Positions 24,710 through 33,041 of a DNA stretch of 64,000 nt are shown piece by piece. The DNA comes from Phaeacidiphilus oryzae TH49 (lineage in GTDB: Bacteria; Actinomycetota; Actinomycetes; Streptomycetales; Streptomycetaceae), in contig NZ_JQMQ01000005.1 in NCBI RefSeq assembly GCF_000744815.1, forward strand, positions 2,612,055-2,676,054, given 5' to 3'. The notes beneath the pieces were generated by a model. The model ran no database searches and was not told the origin of the DNA. It was given only the letters and a program-made list of their open reading frames with translations. The position numbers and the translations under genes were made by a program. Position 1 is the first letter of the stretch, and each line of letters begins with the position of its first letter.

Positions 24710-27191
24710 CCGTGCTCCTCCTCGACCGGAGTGGTGCTGTGCTGCTCCGCCGGGGCCGGCCCGGCGTCCTCCGCCGCCCGCGCGGCGGGCCCGGCCTCGG
24801 CCTCGGCCCCGGCGTCCGGGGAAGCGGTGTCCGCGGAGGTGGTCTCGGCCGCCGCACGGCGGAGACCGCTCTGGAAGCCGCCGAGCCGGTTGCGCAGCTC
24901 CTCCGCGCTGGTCGCCCGCGCGGGCCTGGCCGCCGCCTCGGAGGCCGGCTGCCCCGCGGCGGCCGCCGCGGGCTCCGGGCCCCGCCCGGGACCTCGCCGG
25001 CCCGCGGCATCCGCCGGGGCAGGGCCGGCAGTCCGTCGCCGGCCGGAGGGGCAGACGCCGACGGCGGGGCCGAGGCCTCCGCCCCGGCACGGGCGGTGGG
25101 GATCCCCGCCGCCTCTGGGGAGGGTGCCGACCGCGCCTGCTCGGCCGGCGCCGCCGAAGGGGCGGGCACGGGAGGCAGGTTGGGCATCTGTGCGGCCGCG
25201 CCGGAGGCGCCGGGGCGACGGCGTACCAGTTCGATGGTGGTGTCCTCCTCGGCCTTCGGATGCCCGAAAGCGGGCCGCGCATGCCGCGCTTCGCCGGCCG
25301 GCCCCTCCGCCGGCCCCGACTCGGGCTCCGGACGCGACTCGGGCTCCGGACGCGTCCCGGGCTCCGGACGCGAGGGCCGGGCCTCGGCGCTCGTCACCGG
25401 CCGGGTCTGCGGAGACGGCTCCGGCCGCGTCTCCAGGGCCGGTTCCGCCGAGGGCTCCGCCGGGCGGTGGTGCCGGCCGCGCCGGCTCCCTGCGGCGGAG
25501 GCGGCCGAGGACTCCGCCGGGTCGGCCGGGCCGCCCGAGGGCTCGCCGCCGTAGGCCGCCCCGCCCGAAGCCGCCCCACCGGGCCCGGCGGGCGTCCGCC
25601 GCGGAAGGTTCGGCAGCGCGCCGCCCCCGCCCGCCGGATCGTCCAGCACCGGCTGCCGCGGCCCCGCGGCGGCCGGCGGCTCCGCCGGGAGGTCCAGTCC
25701 GGCACCGGCCTCGGGGACTGCGGCGGTCTCCGCCGCCGCTGCCACCTCGCGCTCGGCCCGGCGCTGCTCGTCCAGGTCACCGGGCCCCGCGCCGGTCGGG
25801 TCGTCCCGCAGCACGTCCCTCGGCAGCACCACCATCGCGGTGACGCCGCCGCCCTGCGCGTTCTCCCGCAGCTGCACCCGTACGCCGTGCCGGCGGGCCA
25901 GCCTGGCCACCACGAAGAGGCCCATGCTGCGGCCGGTGAGCGCCCGGCCGAGCCACTCGTCGGCGTTCCGCCGGCCGCCGCCGGGCTCCTCCGGGGCCGC
26001 CAGCTGCTCGTTGAACTCGCGGAGCTTCTCGGCCGGCATGCCGATCCCGCGGTCGGTGACGGACAACATCAACTCCCCGTTGTCCAGCCGCCAGGCGCCC
26101 ACCTCGACCTTGTCCTGCGGCGGCGAGAAGGCGGTCGCGTTCTCCAGCAGCTCGGCCAGCAGATGGCTGGTGTCGTCGGCGGCCGTCCCGGCCAGCAGCG
26201 CGTACGGGAGGAAGCCCAGCTTGACCCGCTCGTACCGCTCGATCTCGGAGACCGCGGCGCGGACCACGTCCAGCAGCGGCACGGTGTCCTTGCCCCGGCG
26301 GCTGTTCTCCAGACCCGCCATCAGCAGCATGTTCTCGCTGTTCCGCCGCATCCGGGTGGCCAGGTGGTCCAGCCGGAAGAGGTTCTCCAGCTGGTCCGGG
26401 TCGGCCTCCTGGCCCTCCAGCGACTCGATCAGCACCAGCTGGCGCTCGACCAGGGTGAGGGTGCGCATCGCCAGGTTGACGAAGGTGGCGTCCACGCTGC
26501 CCAGCAACTCGTCACGTTCGGCGACCAGTTGGTCCCGTTCGGCGGCTGCCGCGTCCCGCTCGGCGGCCCGCGCCTCCAGCTCGGCGAGCAGCCGGTCCCG
26601 CTCGACCGCCAGCGTCTCCAGATCGGAGGAGGTGGCGCGCAATTGCTGCTCGCGCTCTGCCCGTTCGCGCCGGAATCCGTCCCGCTCGCGCAGCAGCACA
26701 TCGCGTTCGGCGGTGAGCGCCCCGCGCTCCCGCTCCCCGCGGCGCTGCTCGCGGACCAGCGGCCGGGCCGTCCGACGCTTCGTCACCACCCCGACCAGCA
26801 CGGCGAAGACCACCACCGCGAGCACGGTGACCCCCCACCACAGCGGGCCGGGAAGACTGCCGGAACCCGAACCCGCCGTGGTCCCGCAGCCGCTGAGCAG
26901 CGCCCCGCCGGCCGTCGCGCCCGCGACCGCGGCCAGCGGCCGCCCGGCCCCGGCGCGCGCGCACGCCCGAGCGCCCCGCGGCTCGCGGCCCGGCGGCATC
27001 GCCGCCGATCCGCTCTGCGCGCGGGACGTCGTTCTCTGTCCCCCGTTGCGTTCGCCTTCGCGTTCGACTGTTCGGGCCTCGGCGTCACTGGTACGCCGGG
27101 GCCACGCGGTCAACGTCCGCACCGGTACTCGCAATCTCGTCTGGCTTTCCTGGGTGCCCGCCGAAAGCTCGCTGGGTGCTCGCCGCGGCAT
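24706..27191 (-). CDS. cvnA: Conservon sensor ATPase CvnA, C-terminus frameshifted
   Basis: A membrane histidine-kinase-like ATPase. It has a lipobox-like LLSGC, one TM helix (LWWGVTVLAVVVFAVLVGVV), a long coiled coil (about residues 140-225) and a HATPase domain with LLAELLENATAFSPP, DRGIGMP and GRSMGLFVVARLA. A Pro/Ala/Glu-rich tail follows. The expected ending (SAEELRNRLGGFQSGLRR, stop EEEHG overlapping cvnB) is in a different frame from the ATPase. The switch lies near 24971-24991 in a GGGCGGGGCCCGG run and fits loss of one base. Read without correction, the frame runs on to 24093 through cvnB. The start is uncertain: ATG 27191 or 26999. Confidence 0.8.
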
Positions 27192-27577
27192 CGACCGGGC
27201 CCGAGGATCCGGCGTTCAGGCGGGAGCGCGCGACTCCGCCGCGCTGGGTCGCCATGCTTCCCCGCGCCCCGAGGCGCGCGCCCTACGATGCCCGCGCGGA
27301 CACCCGAAAGAGTGAAGCGTACAAGGCACAACAGGGACAAGATCAACTAGCCCTCGCAGTGTGTGGATCTTGTGGACGAAACATGGCCCGCCGGCCGTTT
27401 CGCCCCCCTTCGCCATACCGTGCCCGGCCGACTGTGACGCAGCTCTCAACACGATCGCGACAAAGATCCCCATTCCCGCCGAGGGCCCGTAACTTCGCGC
27501 AATCCAGCCGCAATCGCCCCACCGTGCGAGGCGGATTGCCCGTCTCCGACGGATAGAGAACCGTGCCGACGGCCTCA
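27192..27577. other. Divergent cvnA/pit intergenic region
   Basis: This region separates the cvnA and pit genes. It contains TGTGGATCT and TGTGGACGA around 27361-27379, which only loosely resemble DnaA boxes, and short AT-richer stretches near 27330-27350. I see no gene or strong hairpin in it. The PHO box lies just to its right. Confidence 0.5.
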
Positions 27578-27599
27578 GTTCATTCTCCGTTCACCCTGA
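27578..27599 (+). promoter_or_regulatory. PHO box (PhoP binding site) upstream of the PiT transporter
   Basis: GTTCATTCTCC (27578-27588) is followed directly by GTTCACCCTGA (27589-27599): two 11-bp direct-repeat units matching the Streptomyces PhoP consensus G(T/G)TCACC-N4. A third GTTCATCTCGA begins at 27608. The site is 47 bases upstream of the pit ATG, so the transporter is probably induced under phosphate limitation. Confidence 0.65.
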
Positions 27600-27645
27600 C
27601 TCCCTACGTTCATCTCGACGAGACCGCTTAGACGAATGTTTGGTT

Positions 27646-28815
27646 ATGGAACACATCACGTTCCTGGTGACGGTAGTGATCATCACGGCCCTCGCCTTCG
27701 ATTTCACCAACGGCTTCCACGACACCGCCAACGCGATGGCGACGTCGATCTCCACCGGGGCGCTCCGCCCGCGGCTGGCCGTCGCCGTCTCCGCGCTCCT
27801 CAACTTCGGCGGCGCCTTCCTCTCCGTCCAGGTGGCCAAGACCATCTCCGGCGGGATCATCCAGGAGCACGCGGGCATCAGCCCGGTGATCGTCTTCGCG
27901 GCGCTCATCGGGGCCATCGTCTGGAACCTCGCCACCTGGCGGTTCGGGATGCCGTCCAGCTCCTCGCACGCGCTCTACGGCGGCCTGATCGGCGCCGCGC
28001 TGATCGGTGCCGGGCTGCACGCGGTGGACTTCACCGTGGTGGTCACGAAGATCGTCATTCCGCTGGTGGCCTCGCCGATCGTGGCCGGGATCGCCTCCTG
28101 GGCCGCCACCCGGATCTCCGAGTCGATCACCCGGCGCTCGGACCAGGAGGTCGTGGGACGCGGCTTCCGCGCCGGGCAGGTCGCCTCCTCCGCGCTGGTC
28201 TCGCTGGCGCACGGCACCAGCGACGGCCAGAAGACGATGGGCGTGATCACCCTCGCGCTGGTCACCTGCGGTGCGCTGCCGGCCGGTTCGGCCCCGCCGC
28301 TGTGGGTGATCGTCGCGGCCGGTCTGGCGATGGCGTTCGGCACGTACAGCGGCGGCTGGCGGATCATCCGCGCGATGGGCAAGGGGCTGACCGACATCCG
28401 GCCGTCCCAGGGCCTCTCCGCGCAGACCGCCGCCGGCGCGGTCATCCTGACCTCGTCCCACATGGGCTTCGGTCTCTCCACCACCCAGGTCTGCACCGGC
28501 GGCATCCTCGGCGCCGGGCTGGGCGGGCAGACCACCATCAACTGGTCGCTGGCGCGGCGGATGGTCTACGCGTGGGGTCTGACGCTTCCGGCGGCGGCGG
28601 TGGTCGGCGGGCTCGCCGAGCTGCTGGCCTCCAACGGACCGGCGGGCGTGGCGGCGGTCGGCGTACTGGGCGCGGCGTTCTGCGTCTGGATCTACGTCTC
28701 CTCCCGCTCCGGCCGTGTCACCGCGGACAACGTCAACCAGGTCAAGCCGGCGACGACGACTCCGCTGCCGACGGCTCCGGCCGCCGACTCCCTGCAGTCC
28801 GCCCCCGCGGCCTGA
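27646..28815 (+). CDS. pit: PiT-family inorganic phosphate transporter
   Basis: A 389-residue integral membrane transporter that takes up metal-phosphate with protons. Both PiT signature repeats are present: FDFTNGFHDTANAMATSI near the N-terminus and VSLAHGTSDGQKTMGVI in the second half, with about 10 TM helices. The tail is Thr/Pro/Ala-rich. ATG 27646 is preferred to the TTG two codons earlier. The PHO box indicates PhoRP control. A small membrane protein follows in the same operon after 21 bases. Confidence 0.92.
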   Translation: MEHITFLVTVVIITALAFDFTNGFHDTANAMATSISTGALRPRLAVAVSALLNFGGAFLSVQVAKTISGGIIQEHAGISPVIVFAALIGAIVWNLATWRFGMPSSSSHALYGGLIGAALIGAGLHAVDFTVVVTKIVIPLVASPIVAGIASWAATRISESITRRSDQEVVGRGFRAGQVASSALVSLAHGTSDGQKTMGVITLALVTCGALPAGSAPPLWVIVAAGLAMAFGTYSGGWRIIRAMGKGLTDIRPSQGLSAQTAAGAVILTSSHMGFGLSTTQVCTGGILGAGLGGQTTINWSLARRMVYAWGLTLPAAAVVGGLAELLASNGPAGVAAVGVLGAAFCVWIYVSSRSGRVTADNVNQVKPATTTPLPTAPAADSLQSAPAA

Positions 28816-28836
28816 TCCTCTCCTGGAGCAACGCAG

Positions 28837-29061
28837 ATGAGCATCAAATGGGCCGCGCTGGCCGGCACCGCCGGAGTCAGCATCGGCATCACCCTCGCCG
28901 TCGTCCTCCTCTTCGCCGTGGGCGTCGCCTCCCTCTCCCGACGGGCGGCGGGCGCCACGGCCGGCGGCCGGGCGCTCGCGCCACTGGCCGTGGCCACCAC
29001 CTCGTTCGCCGCGTGCGCCGCAGCGATCGCCTACGGCCTCTACCTGATCGCCCTCGGCTGA
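28837..29061 (+). CDS. Small two-TM membrane protein downstream of pit
   Basis: A 74-residue protein with two hydrophobic helices (about 5-32 and 47-72) separated by a short polar Arg/Gly loop. The ATG follows CTGGAGCAACGCAG. I do not recognise a named family. Small proteins of this kind commonly follow PiT genes in streptomycetes, and the 21-base spacing indicates cotranscription, so an accessory role for the transporter is plausible but unproven. Confidence 0.7.
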   Translation: MSIKWAALAGTAGVSIGITLAVVLLFAVGVASLSRRAAGATAGGRALAPLAVATTSFAACAAAIAYGLYLIALG

Positions 29062-29103
29062 GGAACTCCGCCGCAGGCGGGGCGCTCGGGGCGCCACGCC
29101 CCG

Positions 29104-29510
29104 GGGGCGCGAGGAACTGCGCGCCCAACCCCCAACGGCGCCGCACCCGGCAACGGCGACCGGGCTGCTACCCCAACTCCGCCGCCGCCAACGGCAAGCA
29201 GGTGGCCGGGCGCGCAGTTCCCCGCGCCCCCTGCTTGCGCGGGACGCGCCACGCTCCACACCCACGGCACCCCCCAGGGGCGCGGGGAACTGCGCGACCA
29301 ACCCACAACAGCGCCGCGCCCGGCACCGGCGACCAGGCTGCTACCCCAACTCCGCCGCCGCCAGCAGCAAACACGTGGCCGGGCGCGCAGTTCCCCGCGC
29401 CCCCTGCTTGCGCGGGACGCGCCACGCTCCACACCCACGGCACCCCCCAGGGGCGCGGGGAACTGCGCGACCAACCCACAACCGCGCCCCGCCCGGCAGC
29501 AGGCCCCAGC
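29104..29510. repeat. Tandemly duplicated intergenic repeat (173-bp unit), copy 4
   Basis: Two successive units of 173 bp (left arms beginning near 29105 and 29278) are almost identical, and a third left arm starts near 29451. Each unit holds GGGGCGCGGGGAACTGCGCG, CCGCACCCGGCAACG, CTGCTACCCCAACTCCGCCG and the complementary GCGCAGTTCCCCGCGCCCC followed by TGCTTGCGCGGGACGCGCC. It fills the 499-base gap 29062-29560 between pit and the exporter; I see no gene there. Confidence 0.8.
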
Positions 29511-29560
29511 TCGCTGAACCCAGGGCCCCTGCCGAGCGCGGCGCGCCGCCGCCCAGCGGC

Positions 29561-32122
29561 TCAGTTCTCGTGGGTGAGGGTGAGGTCCAGGCCCTCCTGG
29601 CCCTTGCCGGTGAGGGTGACCTGCGTCGCGGTCGGCGCGTAGCCCGCCGCCACCACCGTGTAGGAGTCGCCGTCCAGCCTCGCGAAGGCGTACTCGCCGG
29701 AGGCGTCCGTCAGGACGGTCTCGACCGCGTTCCCGGCCGCGTCCAGCAGCGTCACCTTCGCATCGGCCAGCGGCTCACCGCTGTCCCGGTGCCGGACGAC
29801 GCCCCGCACCGCGGCCGCGGGCAGCAGCTCGGCCTCGACGAGGTCCGCCTGACCGCCCGCCACCTCGGCCGGCACCGCGTTCGGCCGGTAGCCGGCCGCG
29901 CTGACCGCCAGGGTGTACGGGCCGGGCACCAGGTCCCCGAAGCGGAACCCGCCGTCCGCACCGGTCACGGCCGAGCCGACGACCTCGCCGCGCGCGTCGG
30001 TCGCGACGACCAGCGCGCCCGCGACGGCCGATCCCGCGTCCCCGGCGGCCCGCACCGTCCCGGCCAGCCCGCCGGAGCCGGAGAGCCGCAGGTCGTAGTC
30101 GAGCGGAAGGTCGCCGACGGCGATCGTGGCCGCCTCGGGCTGGTGCCCGACCGCCGAGCCGATCAGGACGAACTGCCCGGCGCCCGGGGTGTCCAGGGCG
30201 TAGTAGCCGTCGTGCTTGGTGATGGAGCGGCCGATCTGGCGGCCGTTCGGGTCGATCAGGGTGACGGTCGCGCCGACCACCGGCGAGCCGTCCCCCGCCC
30301 GGACGGTGCCCTGCACGCCGCTGTCGGTGAGGGTGCCGTACGGCTGGTGGTACGGGGCGGCGCTCTGCGGGTGCTCCACCATCCGGCTCCCGACCAGCGA
30401 CTCGGAGCCCGCGCCGGCACCGGCCGCAACCGGAGCCGAGGCGGAAGCCGAAGCCGAACTCAGGACCGAAGCGGAAGCCGAAGCCGGAACCGCAGCCGGA
30501 ACCGCCCCCGCAGCCGCCGCCTCCGGCGCGTCCCCCGTCGCCGCCCGCTGGGTCGCGGAGAGGGTCCGCAGCGGGACCTCCTTGATGAACCACACCACCA
30601 GGAAGGCGATGAACGCGCACGGCGCCGCGATCAGGAAGATGTCCCCGATGCCGTGCCCGTAGGCGTCCTCGATCAGCGGCCGCACCGCGGCCGGGATCGC
30701 CTTCAGGTCCGGGATCGCCGAGCCCTGCATCCCCGCGATCGCGGACGGCGGCACATGCCCGCTGATCAGGTTGTCCGTGGTGTAGTGGGTGACCCGGTTG
30801 GCCAGCACCGCGCCCAGCGCGGAGACGCCGATCGCGCCGCCCAGCGTCCGGAAGAAGGTGACGATCGCCGACCCCGCGCCCAACTCGTGGACGGGGACGG
30901 TGTTCTGCACCGCCAGCACCATGTTCTGCATGGTCATACCGACACCGAGGCCGGCCAGCGCCATGTAGATGGCGACCTGCCAGTACGGGGTGTCCCAGCG
31001 CGCCATGCCGAGCAGGCCGAAGCCGGCCGTGATCAGCGCCGTGCCGAGGATCAGGAAGACCTTCCACTTGCCGCGCTTGGTGATGATCTTTCCGACCACC
31101 GCCGCGGCCAGCGCCAGCCCGATCACCAGCGGGATGGTGAAGACGCCGGACATGGTCGGGGACTTGTCCCGGCCCAGCTGGAAGTACTGGCTGAGGAAGG
31201 TGGTCGCGGAGTACATCCCGACGCCGACCATCAGCGAGCCCACCACGGCCAGCGTGACGGTCCGGTACTTGAACATGTTGAGCGGCACGATCGGGTTCTC
31301 GACCTTGAGCTCGACCCACACCGCGAGCGCGTAGAGGACGATCGCCCCCGGCACCATCACGAAGGTCTGCCAGGAGATCCAGTCGTACTTCTGCCCGGCC
31401 AGGGTGACCCAGACCAGCAGCAGCACGGTGGCGGCGGCGATGACCGCGGCGCCCCAGTAGTCGATCTTGACCTTCTTCTTGCTCACCGGCAGGTGGAGGG
31501 TCTTCTGCAGCAGGATGATCGCGACCACCGCGAACGGCGCGCCCACGTAGAAGCACCAGCGCCAGCCCAGCCAGGCGGTGTCCACGATGGTGCCGCCGAT
31601 CAGCGGCCCGGCCACGGTGGCGACGGCGAAGACCGCGCCGGTGTAGCCGGAGTACCGGCCGCGCTCGCGCGGCGAGACCATCGCCGCGATGCAGATCTGC
31701 GCCAGCGCGCTCATGCCGCCGGCGCCGATCCCCTGCACCACCCGGCAGGCGATCAGCATCCCCACGTTGGTGGAGAGGCCGGCCACCAGCGAGCCGGCCA
31801 CGTAGATGATCAGCGCGATCTGGACCAGCAGCTTCTTGCTGAAGAGGTCGGCGAGCTTGCCCCAGATCGGCGTGGTCGCGGTCAGCGAGAGCAGCGCGCC
31901 GGCCACGATCCAGGTGTACGCCGACTCCCCTCCGTGGAGCTTGTTGAGAATCGTCGGCAGGGCGTTGGTGACGATCGTGGAGGAGAGGATCGCCACGAAC
32001 AGACCCAGCAGCAGTCCGGACATCGCGGAGAGGATCTCCCGGTGCGACATCCCGGCGGGTGAGCTGTTCCTCTGCTCACCTCCCCCCGGTGACGGGGCTA
32101 TCGACTGGGCTGGAGCGGCCAT
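29561..32122 (-). CDS. DHA2-family MFS exporter fused to three prealbumin-like domains
   Basis: An 853-residue protein. Residues 1-510 are a 14-TM drug:H+ antiporter-2 (EmrB/QacA) transporter with GKLADLFSKK and GAGGMSALAQICIAAMVSPRERG. A Ser/Ala linker follows (about 520-590, encoded by a 6-bp-period minisatellite near 30420-30510). Three carboxypeptidase-regulatory/Cna-B-like domains come next (starting near VQGTVRAGDGSPVVGATV, LAGTVRAAGDAG and VRGVVRHRDSGEPL). A 14-TM fold puts these domains in the cytoplasm, unusual for a beta-sandwich type mostly seen outside cells. Substrate unknown. The promoter with a palindrome lies at 32175-32216; no regulator gene is adjacent. Confidence 0.87.
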   Translation of the reverse strand: MAAPAQSIAPSPGGGEQRNSSPAGMSHREILSAMSGLLLGLFVAILSSTIVTNALPTILNKLHGGESAYTWIVAGALLSLTATTPIWGKLADLFSKKLLVQIALIIYVAGSLVAGLSTNVGMLIACRVVQGIGAGGMSALAQICIAAMVSPRERGRYSGYTGAVFAVATVAGPLIGGTIVDTAWLGWRWCFYVGAPFAVVAIILLQKTLHLPVSKKKVKIDYWGAAVIAAATVLLLVWVTLAGQKYDWISWQTFVMVPGAIVLYALAVWVELKVENPIVPLNMFKYRTVTLAVVGSLMVGVGMYSATTFLSQYFQLGRDKSPTMSGVFTIPLVIGLALAAAVVGKIITKRGKWKVFLILGTALITAGFGLLGMARWDTPYWQVAIYMALAGLGVGMTMQNMVLAVQNTVPVHELGAGSAIVTFFRTLGGAIGVSALGAVLANRVTHYTTDNLISGHVPPSAIAGMQGSAIPDLKAIPAAVRPLIEDAYGHGIGDIFLIAAPCAFIAFLVVWFIKEVPLRTLSATQRAATGDAPEAAAAGAVPAAVPASASASVLSSASASASAPVAAGAGAGSESLVGSRMVEHPQSAAPYHQPYGTLTDSGVQGTVRAGDGSPVVGATVTLIDPNGRQIGRSITKHDGYYALDTPGAGQFVLIGSAVGHQPEAATIAVGDLPLDYDLRLSGSGGLAGTVRAAGDAGSAVAGALVVATDARGEVVGSAVTGADGGFRFGDLVPGPYTLAVSAAGYRPNAVPAEVAGGQADLVEAELLPAAAVRGVVRHRDSGEPLADAKVTLLDAAGNAVETVLTDASGEYAFARLDGDSYTVVAAGYAPTATQVTLTGKGQEGLDLTLTHEN

Positions 32123-32174
32123 GCGGGGGTCCTTAGAACGTGAGAAGAGAACGCGAGAAACCAGACAGAGCTTG

Positions 32175-32216
32175 GTTGGCTACACCAACTATAAATTAAA
32201 TGGTTGATGCAGGCAA
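32175..32216 (-). promoter_or_regulatory. Promoter and operator of the MFS-fusion gene
   Basis: On the minus strand, TTGCCT (32216-32211) and TATAGT (32193-32188) are separated by exactly 17 bases: a strong promoter by the standards of this genome. The perfect palindrome GTTGG-CTACA-CCAAC (32175-32189, plus strand) overlaps the end of the -10 and the expected transcription start, a position suited to a MarR- or TetR-type repressor. The spacer is AT-rich. Confidence 0.6.
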
Positions 32217-32324
32217 GTTTTCGCTCCCCCTGTCGCGCCCGGCCTCTGACGGAGTGTCCACCCCCGAGGAAAGCTGCGAAAACGTTATAAAAGGGACACC
32301 TGCCTTCTTCGAAGCGAGGTGCCC

Positions 32325-33041
32325 ATGGCCACCGCCTCCGGTCGCTCAGCCGCCCCCGGCCGGGGCAGCCCCGTACAGGCCCGGTCGGTCACGGTCACCG
32401 GCCGGCCCGGCTCGGGCGTCGACTTCGACGCCGAGCCCGGCGGCCTCCTCGCCCTCGCCGGACCGCGCGGCCCCGAGCGCACGGCGCTGCTGCTCGCCCT
32501 CGGCGGCCGGTACCGGCTGCGCGGCGGCAACCTGCGGGTGGGCGGCTTCGCCCTCCCAGGACAGAAGGCCGCGGTCCGCCGCCATGTCGCGGTCGCCCGC
32601 GCGCTGCACGCCTTCGGCCCCGACCCGTACGACACCGTCGGCGAGCTCCTCTCCACCGCCGGCGCCTACGCCGGGCGCAGGGCGGACGAGGCCGAGGTCC
32701 GCTACGCGCTGGAACGGGTCGGCCTCGACGAACCGCCCCTCCCCCGGGGCGCCCGGTACGGCGCTCTGGCCCCCCTCCCCCGGCTGCTCCTCGCGGTCGC
32801 GCTGGCACTGGTCGGCCGGCCCTCCGTGCTGCTGGTGGACGCCGTCGACGACGGGCTGGACGACGACGGCACGCCGGCCGCCTGGCGGGCGCTGCGCCGG
32901 GTCGCCGACTCCGGTCCGACCGTACTCGCCACCTGTGACAGCGCGTCAGCCGCGGCCTCGCAGGCCCATCACGTCGTCCCCCTGGAGCCGGCCGCCGTCG
33001 GCGTCACCGCCCCCGCGACCACCGGAGGCGAGAGCCGATGA
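32325..33041 (+). CDS. Degenerate ABC-type ATP-binding protein paired with a YhgE permease
   Basis: A 238-residue ABC-ATPase-like protein with eroded motifs. The Walker A position reads GPRGPERT and lacks the invariant lysine. The signature region is APLPRLLLAVALAL instead of LSGGQ. Walker B is VLLVDAVDDGLD without the catalytic glutamate in its normal place. It should bind ATP weakly or not at all and may serve as a structural partner. ATG 32325 has GAGG 5 bases upstream; TATAAA at 32286 may be its -10. Its stop overlaps the permease start as ATGA. Confidence 0.75.
   Translation: MATASGRSAAPGRGSPVQARSVTVTGRPGSGVDFDAEPGGLLALAGPRGPERTALLLALGGRYRLRGGNLRVGGFALPGQKAAVRRHVAVARALHAFGPDPYDTVGELLSTAGAYAGRRADEAEVRYALERVGLDEPPLPRGARYGALAPLPRLLLAVALALVGRPSVLLVDAVDDGLDDDGTPAAWRALRRVADSGPTVLATCDSASAAASQAHHVVPLEPAAVGVTAPATTGGESR

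Noticed and set aside
24093-27191. A single 1032-codon frame covering cvnA, cvnB and part of cvnC
   Set aside because: Downstream of about 24990 it reads as Arg/Pro-rich nonsense on top of two well-supported genes; the real cvnA end is in another frame.
27355-27385. DnaA boxes (TGTGGATCT, TGTGGACGA)
   Set aside because: Only two degenerate copies on one side; no clustered consensus boxes and no replication genes nearby.
29040-29479. Several overlapping 85-144 codon minus-strand frames in the 29-kb gap
   Set aside because: They consist of repeated translations of the 173-bp repeat (VPRAPGG..., GNCAPGH...) and have no domains or starts.
27640-29642. A long plus-strand frame in another phase over pit and the repeat region
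   Set aside because: It is out of frame with the PiT signatures and its tail is repeat translation.
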